Notes under the pieces: model-generated | What the model saw: only the letters and a program-made list of their open reading frames with translations | Databases searched by the model: none | Told to the model about the DNA's origin: nothing | Assembly: GCA_965208745.1 (NCBI GenBank) | Contig: CBDBPN010000003.1 | Coordinates: 372,001-436,000, forward strand | Source of the DNA: VXNE01 sp965208745 | GTDB lineage: Bacteria; Pseudomonadota; Gammaproteobacteria; Pseudomonadales; Azotimanducaceae | Length of the DNA stretch: 64,000 nt | Direction of reading: 5' to 3' | Translations under genes and position numbers: made by a program | Shown here: positions 36,543 to 45,592 of the stretch, piece after piece | How positions within the stretch are numbered: position 1 is the first letter of the stretch | How the letters are laid out: the number at the start of each line of letters is the position of its first letter

Positions 36543-36579
36543 TCTAGCATCCTGCTGCCACATCTGCACCATCAGGCCG

Positions 36580-36816
36580 ATGAGAACGACCGTAACGCTG
36601 GACGACGACGTGATCGCGAAGCTGCGCGACCGCATGCACGCCTCCGGCGCAACCTTCAAGGAAACGCTGAACACCTGCCTGCGGCGCGGCCTCGAACAAC
36701 CGACCGACGACGAACTGGCCAAGCCCTTCAGCATCGAGGCCCGGCCCATGGACCTGCGCCCCGGCATCGACCTCGACGACATCCATGGACTCCTCGACGG
36801 CGACGCCCGTCGATGA
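36580..36816 (+). CDS. vapB: VapB-type antitoxin
   Basis: 78-residue antitoxin. The N-terminal MRTTVTLDDDVIAKLRDRMH is a ribbon-helix-helix DNA-binding domain, with the second helix in GATFKETLNTCLRRGLEQ; the C-terminal half is the acidic toxin-binding tail. Overlaps vapC by four bases. Intact, although its toxin is broken. Confidence 0.9.
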   Translation: MRTTVTLDDDVIAKLRDRMHASGATFKETLNTCLRRGLEQPTDDELAKPFSIEARPMDLRPGIDLDDIHGLLDGDARR

Positions 36817-37258
36817 CCACGCTCGTCGACGCGAACATCCTGCTCTACGCCTACGACGCGAGCAGTCCCCATCACCCCGCCGCGCGAAGATGGCCGCAGG
36901 CCGAGATTTCCTCGGGCCGCCCGGTGCGACTGGCACTCGTCACACTGCTGGCGTTCGTCCGGATCGCCTCCGACATCCGCGTATTCGCCAAGCCCTTGAG
37001 CGCGACCGAGGCCTGCAACATCGTGGAGTCGTGTGGCTGGCCGCACCGAACGTCTCGATGCTGGCCCCCGGACCTCGCACCTGGCAGCAGCTCGCGTCCC
37101 TCTGTGCAGACGCGCAAGCGCGGGGGGCCCTTGTCATGGATGCCCACCTCGCTGCGCTGGCACGGGAGCATGGAGCGGTGATCGCGACCGCCGATCGCGA
37201 CTTCCGCCGTTTCGCAGGCATCCGCACCACGAATCCGCTCGAAGAGAAGCCCGTGTAG
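36813..37258 (+). pseudogene. vapC: VapC PIN toxin, frameshifted
   Basis: 147 residues when repaired. PIN-domain ribonuclease toxin with the first Asp in TLVDANILLYAYD, the later acidic residues in VMDAHLAALA and TADRDFRRF. A duplicated TG at about 37032-37035 shifts the frame, so translation would end early (37181) without the last two acidic motifs. Expected inactive. Overlaps vapB by four bases. Confidence 0.85.
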
Positions 37259-37315
37259 AGCGTGCATGGTGGCCCCCCGCCCCCGCGTCGGCGCGAGACA
37301 ACGGCGGGATGGCAC

Positions 37316-38494
37316 CTACCTCGGCCCGCCAAGGACGTTGCCCTCCACATATTCCAGCACGCTCTGCTGAAAGTGCGTGACCGGCCCCTCCGCGCCCGGC
37401 CCGTCGGCGAGCGGCCCCACCTCGAACTTCGGCGAGTGCAGGTTGCGCTGGATCTTCTCGCAGATCCACATGTCCTCGATCTGGAAGTCCCCGGACTCGA
37501 GCGGATGGGTTTCGAGATCGCGGAGACGCACGACCCGAGGGGCGCCGGAGGCGGCGAACCGGCCCCCGGAACCCTCGGGCGCCCAACTCATGGAGCGCAT
37601 CCGGGTGGTCTCCGGGTCGACCGGCTCGAGGATCGACACGGAGAAGCCCCACGGGTTCGGCGTGAAGATGGTGAGCGGGAACAGCATGACCACCCCGGGG
37701 TACGTGGGGGATTCGTGCCCGGGGAGTCGTCGGGCGCCGGCGCCGTCCACCAGCTCCTCGGTCAGGATGCTGTTCGACAGGGGCGGCCCATCCCGCTCCG
37801 TCGAATACCAAACCGCGTGCCGGCCCACCCGGCGCCAGACGTTGCGGTCCGGATAGAGCGGACCCAGCGTGCGGTCGTGGAGGTAGCCCAGGTGGTAACC
37901 GTCCACCGCGTTCTCGTAGAAGACCTTCCAGTTGCATCCCATCTCGTAGCTCGTCTCGCCCGCGAAGACGAGGCTGCCGTCCCCGAAGTCGTGCGGCCAG
38001 GCGTGCGTGTCGAGCCCGGCGATCCAGGTGTCGAAGGACTCCGGCGGCTCAGGGTGGGGATTCACGTAGACCATCCCCCGGTGGACGCCCACAGACGCGG
38101 GGTGGAGCGACAGGCGCTCCTTCGGGACGGAGCCGAAACACGCGTCCTCGTCCGGAACCGTGCGCAGGGCTCCCGACATGGCGTACGTCCACCGGTGGTA
38201 CGGGCACCGGATAACCTTGCCCACGTTGCCCTTCCCCTCCACGACCTCGCAACCCCGGTGCCGGCAGACGTTGTGGAACGCCCGCAGTTCACCGGCGTCG
38301 TCGCGCAGGACGAAGATCTGCTGGTCCAGGACGCGCGTGGTCAGGAAGTCCCCCGGCTCGGCGAGGTCCGCCGCGAGGCCCGCCCACACCCAGCAACGGT
38401 CGAACAGGGTCCCGCGTTCGCGCTCGAGCCACGCCGCGTCGAGGTAGGAGTGCCTGGGCAGAAGCTGCCGCGGCCGCTCGTATTCTCGTGTCAT
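37316..38494 (-). CDS. Rieske-type aromatic ring-hydroxylating oxygenase, alpha subunit
   Basis: 392-residue Rieske non-haem iron oxygenase. The [2Fe-2S] ligands are Cys77/His79 (CRHRG) and Cys97/His100 (CPYH); the mononuclear iron site has ENAVDGYHLGYLH and a later Asp in FQIEDMW. The start is ATG 38494, overlapping the tetR stop in ATGA. Co-transcribed with a TetR regulator and a GPH-type transporter, so it likely oxidises a compound taken up by that transporter. The reductase and ferredoxin partners are not in the window. Confidence 0.93.
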   Translation of the reverse strand: MTREYERPRQLLPRHSYLDAAWLERERGTLFDRCWVWAGLAADLAEPGDFLTTRVLDQQIFVLRDDAGELRAFHNVCRHRGCEVVEGKGNVGKVIRCPYHRWTYAMSGALRTVPDEDACFGSVPKERLSLHPASVGVHRGMVYVNPHPEPPESFDTWIAGLDTHAWPHDFGDGSLVFAGETSYEMGCNWKVFYENAVDGYHLGYLHDRTLGPLYPDRNVWRRVGRHAVWYSTERDGPPLSNSILTEELVDGAGARRLPGHESPTYPGVVMLFPLTIFTPNPWGFSVSILEPVDPETTRMRSMSWAPEGSGGRFAASGAPRVVRLRDLETHPLESGDFQIEDMWICEKIQRNLHSPKFEVGPLADGPGAEGPVTHFQQSVLEYVEGNVLGGPR

Positions 38495-39057
38495 GCCCTC
38501 TCTCCCAGTCCTTCCAGCAGGGTGCGCACCGCCAGCGTCGCGGCATCCGCCGCCGCGACGCGTCCGCGCGCCGTCTCGTTCCAGGCGGTCCAGACCAGTT
38601 GGTCGATCTGACCGACCACCCATGCCGAGGGGACGTCCGCAGCGATGTCCCCCTCGGCCTTGAGGTCCGCCACCAGCGCCGCGACCCAGTCGAGCTGCGC
38701 ACGGTAGCCGGCGACGGCCTCCTCGTCGACGACGGATTCGCGCTGGAGGAAGCTGTAGCGGTCCCCCAGCGGAATCACGGCCTCGAACATGCCGCGTAGC
38801 CGTTCCCGGGCGCTCGCCCCGGGGGCGACCAGGACGCCGACCGCGGCGCGCATCTCGTCGAGACAGGTTTGCGCCACCTCCGCGAGCAGGGCCTCACGCC
38901 CCTGGAAATGGCGGTGCAGGGTCGCTCGCCCCACGCCGGCCCGTGCCGCCACTTCTTGCAACGAGGCGCCCGGGTTGACTGACCAGAGCCGGATGGCCGC
39001 ATCGACGATCGCCCGCCGCGCGGTCGGTCGCAGCGCTTCGCTGCGCTCAGGCCTCAC
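38491..39057 (-). CDS. TetR family transcriptional regulator
   Basis: 188-residue repressor-type regulator. The helix-turn-helix is SLQEVAARAGVGRATLHRHF (residues 32-51), followed by a helical ligand domain. The start is a GTG at 39057, overlapping the transporter stop by 11 bases. It lies inside the operon that it probably controls; a palindromic operator candidate lies at 40495-40508 before the first gene. Confidence 0.93.
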   Translation of the reverse strand: MRPERSEALRPTARRAIVDAAIRLWSVNPGASLQEVAARAGVGRATLHRHFQGREALLAEVAQTCLDEMRAAVGVLVAPGASARERLRGMFEAVIPLGDRYSFLQRESVVDEEAVAGYRAQLDWVAALVADLKAEGDIAADVPSAWVVGQIDQLVWTAWNETARGRVAAADAATLAVRTLLEGLGERA

Positions 39058-40477
39058 GTGCTCTCGCTCCCGGCTTCGCCTCGCCCAGCGCCGTGAGGTG
39101 CTCCAGGTGTTCGCCGCGGCTCAGCCGGTAGAAGCGCAGGGCCGCTACGGAAGCCACGTACAGGAAGGTGAGCAGCGGCCCGTACCACCAACCCAGGCGC
39201 GCGATCATGTCGCGGTCGAGCGTGGCGATCTCTCCGGCGGTGGGGAAGTCGATAAGCGTCAGCACGAGGCCACCCATCCAGACGCCCATCCCGCCGGCGA
39301 CCTTGCCGGCGAAGGAGAGCGTGGCCATGACGAGACCCTCTTCGCGCCGGCCGACCGCCACGGCGCGGGCGTCGACCACGTCCGCCACCATCGACGCCGC
39401 CAGGGCGGCTGTCATCACCGCCAGGACGACCTGCGCCACGCCGAGGACGACCAGCAGCGGGAACCGGAACGGGTGGTCCCCAGGCGGGAAAGCGCCGACC
39501 AGTTCGAGGAACACGGGCCCACAGACCACGAAGATGGCGAGCACGGAGAGCTGGATGAGCCGCGCCTTCTTGTCGCTGCCCTGGATGACGCGGGGGAGCA
39601 GTGCGATGGCGATCGGCGGGGCCACGAGTTGCGCCGCCAGGATCGTCCGGATGCCGTCGCTGTCCAGGCCCCAGAACCACGGCTGCATGTACGCCCACAG
39701 GGCGCTGGAGGTGCCGCCGGCGGCCGCACCCAGCACGGTGCTCGCCACCAGCACGACAAGGTTGCGGTCCCGGAGCGTCGTCACGATCTCGGCAAGTGGC
39801 CGCGCCCGCGCCGGCCCGCGACGCGGCGGACGGGCGAGCGCCGGGATGTGCCGATGCGTCGCGACCGCGGCGACCGTGTAACACAAGCAGATGGCGACCG
39901 CGGCCACGAGGCCCGCATCCTCGTAGCCTTCCCGGCGCAGCACCCCCGCCCCGTCCGGGTACTCCGGCGTGTCGGCCAGCCACCAGGCGTACATCGCCAC
40001 CGAGATGAGCGTCCCGAAGAACCAGGCCGCCGACACTGAGTAGTTCATCAGCCGCGTGCGCTCGTCGTAGTCCGGCGCCAGTTCCGGCAGGAGCGCGTTG
40101 AAGGGCACCGAGTGCATCGTCAGCGACAGCCGCAGGCCGATGGTGAAGGCGAGCAGCCACGCGAACGTGCCCGCCTCGGACAGTTCCGGGGGGACCCAGA
40201 GGCAGTAGTAGCAGACCGCGACCGGAATGACGGCGGCATACAGGAAGGGGTGGCGCCGCCCGAGCCGCGTGCGGACGCGGTCCGACCACCGCCCGACCAG
40301 GGGATCGGACACCGCATCGAAGACGAGCGCCAGCAGCAGGGCGAACCCCGCCAGCGCCGGATCCAGCCCGACCACCTGGCTGTAGTAGATGAGCAGGAAG
40401 TAGGCGATCCCGTTGCTCACCATGCCCCCGGCGGCACCAGAGGAGGCGAAAGCGGGACCGTTGGAAGAGAGACGCAT
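39047..40477 (-). CDS. GPH-family (MelB-like) transporter
   Basis: 476-residue membrane protein with about 12 helices. The stretch FDAVSDPLVGRWSDRVRTRLGRRHPFL is the glycoside-pentoside-hexuronide signature, with the cation-binding Asp pair in the DAVSDP region. Such carriers take up sugars or steroid-like and other organic acids with a cation. First gene of the operon with tetR and the Rieske oxygenase, so its substrate is probably the substrate of that enzyme, not necessarily a sugar. Confidence 0.9.
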   Translation of the reverse strand: MRLSSNGPAFASSGAAGGMVSNGIAYFLLIYYSQVVGLDPALAGFALLLALVFDAVSDPLVGRWSDRVRTRLGRRHPFLYAAVIPVAVCYYCLWVPPELSEAGTFAWLLAFTIGLRLSLTMHSVPFNALLPELAPDYDERTRLMNYSVSAAWFFGTLISVAMYAWWLADTPEYPDGAGVLRREGYEDAGLVAAVAICLCYTVAAVATHRHIPALARPPRRGPARARPLAEIVTTLRDRNLVVLVASTVLGAAAGGTSSALWAYMQPWFWGLDSDGIRTILAAQLVAPPIAIALLPRVIQGSDKKARLIQLSVLAIFVVCGPVFLELVGAFPPGDHPFRFPLLVVLGVAQVVLAVMTAALAASMVADVVDARAVAVGRREEGLVMATLSFAGKVAGGMGVWMGGLVLTLIDFPTAGEIATLDRDMIARLGWWYGPLLTFLYVASVAALRFYRLSRGEHLEHLTALGEAKPGARAREA

Positions 40478-40494
40478 CAGGATGTCACCGTTCG

Positions 40495-40508
40495 AGACTA
40501 ATTTGTCT
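40495..40508. promoter_or_regulatory. Candidate TetR operator
   Basis: AGACTAATTTGTCT, a 14-base palindrome with a single mismatched pair, 17 bases before the transporter ATG. It overlaps the place where the -10 box would fall for the TTGACA at 40524-40529, so a bound repressor would block RNA polymerase. Confidence 0.5.
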
Positions 40509-40523
40509 TATTCGAATCTGTCC

Positions 40524-40529
40524 TGTCAA
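40524..40529 (-). promoter_or_regulatory. Putative -35 box of transporter/tetR/Rieske operon
   Basis: Exact TTGACA on the minus strand in a locally AT-richer stretch. The -10 at 16-18 bases spacing is poor (GACAAA, ACAAAT or CAAATT) and coincides with the operator palindrome. Confidence 0.4.
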
Positions 40530-40604
40530 CCCCACGTTCGCCACCACCACGCGCCGCGGCGGGGTGATACGATCCGGGCCCTTGGCCAAGGGGGAAGTTT
40601 GACC

Positions 40605-41189
40605 GTGACCATCCTGGACGACGCACGAATCCGCATCCACCGATGGGCCCGCGCCGTCCCGTGGCTGCTCGCCGCGGCCGGCCTGGCGAGCGTCGAGGCC
40701 GCGGCGCAGCAGAGCGCCAGCGCGACCCTGCACGCCTGTGACGGCGGCGCCCCGATCGGTACGGCCTCCTTCCGGGAGCGGCCATCCGACGAGGGCATCA
40801 AGCTCGTCGAGGTCGAGGTGCGGGTCGAGGGATCCGCGATGACCGAAGGGCCACACGCGGTCCACATCCACGAGACGGCCGCCTGCGATCCCTGCGGGGC
40901 GGCACAGGGACATTTCGACCCCGGCCCGAACAGCAACACCAACCCCGACGGCAACCACCCCTTCCATTCCGGCGACCTGATCAACCTGGTGGTCGACGCC
41001 TCCGGCAGCGGCGCCATGACGACCACCACTTCCCGGGTGACCATCTCGCCGGGACCGCTGTCCATCCTGGACGAGGACGGCAGCGCCCTCATCATCCACG
41101 TGGGCGCCGATACGTACTGCCCCGACGGAGTCGTGGCGGGTTGCGCCGGCGGCGCACGGGCCGCCTGCGGCATCATCGAGGTCGATTAG
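40605..41189 (+). CDS. sodC: Secreted Cu/Zn superoxide dismutase
   Basis: 194-residue precursor of periplasmic SOD. The signal peptide runs to about residue 33 (WLLAAAGLASVEAAAQQ). Metal ligands are in GPHAVHIHETAACD (copper His pair plus the disulfide Cys), AQGHFDPGPN and HPFHSGD (bridging/zinc site), and LIIHVGADTY (last His). The start is GTG 40605 with GGGGAAG upstream. It removes superoxide in the envelope. Divergent from the transporter operon. Confidence 0.92.
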   Translation: MTILDDARIRIHRWARAVPWLLAAAGLASVEAAAQQSASATLHACDGGAPIGTASFRERPSDEGIKLVEVEVRVEGSAMTEGPHAVHIHETAACDPCGAAQGHFDPGPNSNTNPDGNHPFHSGDLINLVVDASGSGAMTTTTSRVTISPGPLSILDEDGSALIIHVGADTYCPDGVVAGCAGGARAACGIIEVD

Positions 41190-41216
41190 GCGTCACCGTG
41201 CACGACCGGTAGGGCT

Positions 41217-42767
41217 TTGCGTTACATCCTCCTCCTGTCGGCGGCGGCCCTGCTGGCCGGCGCCGCCGACGCCAGGGTGCTGCGCATCGGCAACGGCGGC
41301 GAACCCGAGACCCTCGACCCCCACCGCTACAACCTCCGCCTCGAGGAGACGATCCTCAACGACCTGTTCATCGGGCTGACCACCTTCGACGCGCACGGCA
41401 ACATCGTCCCCGGCGCGGCCGAGCGCTGGTCCGTCTCCGAAACCGGGCTCACCTGGACGTTCCAACTGCGGGAGGAAGGGAAGTGGTCCGACGGACAGCC
41501 GGTCACGGCACGGGATTTCGTCTACGCGTTCCGGCGCCTGCTCGACCCGCGCACCGGCGCGAGCCTCGCGCACTTCATGTACCCGGTCGCGAACGCGGCG
41601 GCCGTCAACGCCGGTGAACGTCCGCCCGAGGCGCTCGGCGTCCAGGCGCTGTCGGAGCGGACGCTGGTCGTCGAACTCGAACGACCGTTCCCGTTCTTCG
41701 CCGAGCGGCTCATCTACCCGACGGGTTATCCCGCGCCTACCCATGCGATCGAGCGCCTGGGCGACGGCTGGGTGAAGCCAGGCAGTATGGTTTCGAACGG
41801 CGCCTTCGTCCTCGAGGACTGGCAACCGCACGCACACATTGATCTGCGACCCAACCCACACTTCCATGACGCCGAGTCCGTCGCACTCGCAGGCGTACGC
41901 TACCTGCCCACCGCCGACTCATACGCCGCGTTCAACCGTTATCGCACCGGCGAGATCGACGCCATCGGCGATTTTCCTTCCGGCGAGATGGACTGGGTGC
42001 GGGAGCATCTCCCCGACCACCTGCGCCTGACGCCGCTCGTCTCGATCATGTATCTCGTGTTCAACGTAACGGCGCCTCCGTTCGACGACGCACGAGTGCG
42101 CGAGGCCCTCGGCATCGCCATCGACCGGGAACTCCTTACGGGACGCGTGATGCAGAGCGAGGAGGTGCCGAGCCCGTCCCTGGTGCCGCCGATCGTGCCG
42201 GGATACACCAGCGCGGTGACGGTCGCAGAAACGCGCCCGGAACGCCTCGAACGCGCCCGGCGGCTGCTCGCGGAAGCGGGCTACGGGTCGGACAACCCCC
42301 TCGACGTCACCCTGCGTTACATCAGCGGCGTCGAGTCCAAACGCGTCCAGGTGGCCATCTCGGCGATGTGGAAGGACGTCGGGGTCACGACCACCCTGCA
42401 CCACACCGAACTCAAGAGCCACTTTGCGGACCTTCGCCAAGGGGACTTCGAGGTGGCGCAGGCCGGATGGTTCGGCGAGAACAACCCCGAGCATTACCTG
42501 AACCTGCTCGTGTCCGATACGGGGGACGTCAACTACGGACGGTTCGCGTCCGCGGCGTTCGACGCGCTGATGGACCGGGCATACGCGGAAGCCGACCTGG
42601 AACGGCGCCTCGAGCTGTTGCGGGAAGCCGAGTCGGTCGGACTCGCGGAACACCCGGTCACGCCGCTCTATGCCGTGACGATCCGCGGCCTCGTGAACCC
42701 GCGCATCGGCGGCTGGCATGCGAATCCGCGGAACGTTCATGGAGCGCGTTACCTTTACTGGAAGTAG
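41217..42767 (+). CDS. Peptide/oligopeptide-type ABC substrate-binding protein
   Basis: 516-residue SBP_bac_5 (OppA/DppA) family periplasmic binder. Signal peptide about 1-19 (MRYILLLSAAALLAGAADA), mature start VLRIGNGGEPETLDPH, family markers EGKWSDGQPVTARDFVYAF and NPHFHD. The start is a TTG at 41217 with AGGG upstream; no better start is in frame. First of a three-gene import operon with two permeases, but no oppD/oppF ATPase genes follow. Ligand likely a peptide or similar compound. Confidence 0.92.
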   Translation: MRYILLLSAAALLAGAADARVLRIGNGGEPETLDPHRYNLRLEETILNDLFIGLTTFDAHGNIVPGAAERWSVSETGLTWTFQLREEGKWSDGQPVTARDFVYAFRRLLDPRTGASLAHFMYPVANAAAVNAGERPPEALGVQALSERTLVVELERPFPFFAERLIYPTGYPAPTHAIERLGDGWVKPGSMVSNGAFVLEDWQPHAHIDLRPNPHFHDAESVALAGVRYLPTADSYAAFNRYRTGEIDAIGDFPSGEMDWVREHLPDHLRLTPLVSIMYLVFNVTAPPFDDARVREALGIAIDRELLTGRVMQSEEVPSPSLVPPIVPGYTSAVTVAETRPERLERARRLLAEAGYGSDNPLDVTLRYISGVESKRVQVAISAMWKDVGVTTTLHHTELKSHFADLRQGDFEVAQAGWFGENNPEHYLNLLVSDTGDVNYGRFASAAFDALMDRAYAEADLERRLELLREAESVGLAEHPVTPLYAVTIRGLVNPRIGGWHANPRNVHGARYLYWK

Positions 42768-42773
42768 CGCGCG

Positions 42774-43709
42774 GTGACACGCTACCTCGCCGGACGCCTG
42801 CTCGCCTCGCTCGTCACGCTCTGGGCGGTCGTCACGGTGGTGTTCTTCCTCCTCCGCGTGGCCCCTGGGGGTCCCTTCGACGGAGAACGTCGCCTCACTC
42901 CCGAAGTCGAAGCGAACCTGCGGGCCGCCTACCACCTGGACGAACCGCTGCTGGACCAGTACGCGCACTACGTCGGCATGCTGCTGCGCGGCGACCTCGG
43001 CCCGTCGTTCCGCAGCAAGGACTTCACGGTAGGAGAACTCATCGCCGGCGGCCTGCCCGTAAGCCTCACGATCGGCGGTCTCGCCCTCGCCCTGGCGGCC
43101 GGCCTCGGCGTCGCGGCCGGCACGGGTGCGGCGCTCGCGCGCGACGGTCCCCGCGACCGCTGGCTCACCTTCGCGGCCACGGCCGGCCTCGCGTTCCCCC
43201 CGATCGTGGTCGCACCCCTGCTGGTGCTGATCTTCGCGGTCGTCCTCGGCTGGCTCCCTGCCGGGGGCTTCACCTCGCCCGCCCACGTCGTCCTGCCCGC
43301 GGTCGCGCTCGCCCTGCCTTACCTGGCGGCATTCACCAGGCTGACCCGTGGCAGCGTCGCGCAGACCCTCGCCTTGCCACACGTGCGCACGGCAATCGCC
43401 AAGGGCCTGCCTACCCGTCGCGTCGTCGTGCGGCACGTGCTGCCGACGGCGCTCATCCCCGTCGTCTCCTTCCTCGGTCCCGCCGCGGCGGCGCTCCTGG
43501 CGGGCTCGATGGTGATCGAGGAGGTGTTCTCGCTGCCGGGCCTCGGACGCTACTTCGTGCAAGGGGCGCTGAACCGCGACTACACGCTGGTGATGGGTAC
43601 GGTCGTGGTCTACGCGACGGCGATCCTGGCGTTCAACCTGGCGGTCGATCTCCTCTACACGCGACTCGACCCGCGCATACGGCTGGGCCGCACTAGGCTG
43701 GGCCAATGA
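42774..43709 (+). CDS. OppB/DppB-type ABC permease
   Basis: 311-residue inner-membrane permease with six helices and the BPD_transp_1 domain. The coupling loop that contacts the ATPase is near TAIAKGLPTRRVVVRHVLPTA, and IEEVFSLPGLGRYFVQG is the conserved C-terminal stretch. The start is GTG 42774. It overlaps the second permease by four bases. Confidence 0.93.
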   Translation: MTRYLAGRLLASLVTLWAVVTVVFFLLRVAPGGPFDGERRLTPEVEANLRAAYHLDEPLLDQYAHYVGMLLRGDLGPSFRSKDFTVGELIAGGLPVSLTIGGLALALAAGLGVAAGTGAALARDGPRDRWLTFAATAGLAFPPIVVAPLLVLIFAVVLGWLPAGGFTSPAHVVLPAVALALPYLAAFTRLTRGSVAQTLALPHVRTAIAKGLPTRRVVVRHVLPTALIPVVSFLGPAAAALLAGSMVIEEVFSLPGLGRYFVQGALNRDYTLVMGTVVVYATAILAFNLAVDLLYTRLDPRIRLGRTRLGQ

Positions 43710-44584
43710 AGGAACTCCTTCACGACGCCGTGTTGGGCAGCGCCTGGACACGCGCGTCCTTCGTGACGCTCTGCGGCGTGGTGGCTTTAGCGCTCCTGGT
43801 GCCCGCGGTGTCGCCCTGGGCGCTCGACGACGTCGACTGGGACGCCATCGACCAGGCCCCGAGCGCTTCGCACTGGTTCGGCACCGACGGCGCCGGCCGC
43901 GACCTCCTGACGCGCACCTGGTCCGGCGGTCGCGTCTCCATCGCGATCGCGCTCCTGGCCACCGCGGTCAGCGTCCTCATCGGGGTGCCGTACGGGGCCG
44001 TCGCGGGGCTTCTCGGCGGACGGGTGGACCAGGCGATGATGCGCGTGGTCGACGCGCTCTACGCCCTGCCCTTCGTGTTGTTCGTCATCCTGCTGGTGGT
44101 GGTGTTCGGCCGCAATCCGTACCTGCTCTTCATCGCGCTCGGGGCCGTGTCCTGGCTCGACCTCGCGCGGATCGTGCGCGGCCAGACCCTCGCCGTGCGC
44201 CAGGAGGCCTACATCGACGCGGCGCGGGCCCTCGGCGCGGGCCGCGTCCGGATCGTCCTGCGCCACGTCATTCCCAACGTGTCCGGCCCGGCCCTCGTCT
44301 ACGCCACGCTCACGATCCCCGGCGTCATCCTCGCCGAGAGCTTCGTCAGCTTCCTCGGCCTCGGCATCCAGGAGCCCGACGCGAGCTGGGGCGTGCTGAT
44401 CTCCGACGGCGCGCGGGCGATGCAGACCTCGTGGTGGCAACTGGTCTTCCCGGCCGGCGTCCTCGCGCTGACCCTGCTCTCCTGCAACGTGCTCGGGGAC
44501 CGCCTGCGGGACGCGCTGGACCGGCGTGACACCGTGGTTCCCGGGACCACGGTTGCAGGGGACGGCGCTCCTTCGGGATCATGA
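43706..44584 (+). CDS. OppC/DppC-type ABC permease
   Basis: 292-residue permease, partner of the gene before. The conserved FGTDGAGRDLLTR near residue 58, the coupling loop DAARALGAGRVRIVLRHVIPN and FLGLGIQEPDASWG are all present. The C-terminal tail contains an 8-bp hairpin at the DNA level (44531-44553). ATPase subunits must come from another locus. Confidence 0.93.
   Translation: MKELLHDAVLGSAWTRASFVTLCGVVALALLVPAVSPWALDDVDWDAIDQAPSASHWFGTDGAGRDLLTRTWSGGRVSIAIALLATAVSVLIGVPYGAVAGLLGGRVDQAMMRVVDALYALPFVLFVILLVVVFGRNPYLLFIALGAVSWLDLARIVRGQTLAVRQEAYIDAARALGAGRVRIVLRHVIPNVSGPALVYATLTIPGVILAESFVSFLGLGIQEPDASWGVLISDGARAMQTSWWQLVFPAGVLALTLLSCNVLGDRLRDALDRRDTVVPGTTVAGDGAPSGS
44531..44553 (+). repeat. 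8-bp hairpin in end of oppC-like gene
   Basis: ACCGTGGT-TCCCGGG-ACCACGGT, perfect stem of eight, inside the last codons of the permease and 63 bp before the LLM gene. It could slow transcription between the transport genes and the LLM gene; no T-tract follows. Confidence 0.4.
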
Positions 44585-44615
44585 ACGGTCCGGGGACCAC
44601 CAGGGGGAACGCACG

Positions 44616-45542
44616 GTGACCATCAGCGCCGGGGTCGGCATCGGCAACTTCACCTTCGACGACGCCCGCGGGTTCTGGCGCTGGGTGGACCTCTGCGACG
44701 CCGGCGGCGTGGACTCGATCTGGCAGTCCGACCGCATCATCGGGGCCGACGGCGGCCTCGAGTGCATGAGCGTCATGGCCGCCCTTGCCGGGCGTACGCG
44801 CCGCATCAAGTTCGGCATGAACGTTGCTAGCCTCGGGTTGCGCGACCCCGTCCTCACCGCCAAGCAGTGCGCGACGATCGATGTGCTCTCCGAGGGCCGC
44901 CTGCTGCCGGCGTTCGGCATCGGCAGCTCCTTCTCCCGCGACTACGTCGCCACGGGCACGCCGACGAAGGGGCGCGGACGGCGCATGGACGAGGGGCTCG
45001 AGATCCTCACCGGCCTGTGGACCGGGGCACCCGTCAGCTTCGAGGGAAGCTGCTATCGGCTGGACGAGGCCAGGATCTTTCCCAAGCCGGTGCAGGACCC
45101 GCTACCGCTCTGGGTCGGCGGCTCGGCGCCGCAGGCGATCGAACGGACGGCGCGGTGGGGCACGGGCTGGCAGGCGGGCATCGACTCGGCCCACGAAGCC
45201 GCTCCCGTGATCGCGGCCATCAAGGCGCGCACGGGCGAACTCGGTCGCAGCATCGACGAGGACCACTACGGCGCCGGGTTCGGCTTTCGCTTCGGCTCGC
45301 CGGAGGAGCCCATCGTGGAACGCTATCACCGCTTCCTGACCCAGCGGCTCGGCCGCAAGCCCGAGGGCTATGCGGCCATCGGGGGCACGGCGGAGATCAT
45401 GGCTCTGCTCGACCAGTTCCGAGAGGCCGGCGTCCACAAGTTCGTGCTGCGGCCGATCGCGGCCGGGACCGACGACATGCTCGCCCAGACGCGCCAGTTG
45501 GTCGACAGCGTGCTGCCCGAGGTCGCGGCGCTGAACGACTGA
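44616..45542 (+). CDS. LLM-class oxidoreductase
   Basis: 308-residue luciferase-like enzyme, third in the window. Signature stretches: FTFDDARGFWRWVDLCD, RRIKFGMNVASLGLRDP, EGRLLPAFGIGSSFSRD, LPLWVGGSAPQAIERTARWG. The start is GTG 44616 with a GGGGG Shine-Dalgarno eight bases upstream; the longer in-frame start would overlap the permease. Probably F420- or FMN-dependent; substrate unknown. Could be cotranscribed with the import operon. Confidence 0.88.
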   Translation: MTISAGVGIGNFTFDDARGFWRWVDLCDAGGVDSIWQSDRIIGADGGLECMSVMAALAGRTRRIKFGMNVASLGLRDPVLTAKQCATIDVLSEGRLLPAFGIGSSFSRDYVATGTPTKGRGRRMDEGLEILTGLWTGAPVSFEGSCYRLDEARIFPKPVQDPLPLWVGGSAPQAIERTARWGTGWQAGIDSAHEAAPVIAAIKARTGELGRSIDEDHYGAGFGFRFGSPEEPIVERYHRFLTQRLGRKPEGYAAIGGTAEIMALLDQFREAGVHKFVLRPIAAGTDDMLAQTRQLVDSVLPEVAALND

Positions 45543-45566
45543 CGCCGGCAGCGACGGACAGCATCC

Positions 45567-45572
45567 TATAAT
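45567..45572 (+). promoter_or_regulatory. -10 box of SDR gene
   Basis: Exact TATAAT, 21 bases before the SDR start codon, with GGAGGAG at 45581-45587 as ribosome site. It gives a short leader of about 14 bases. The -35 is not evident. Confidence 0.5.
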
Positions 45573-45592
45573 CGCGGCCGGGAGGAGCACGC

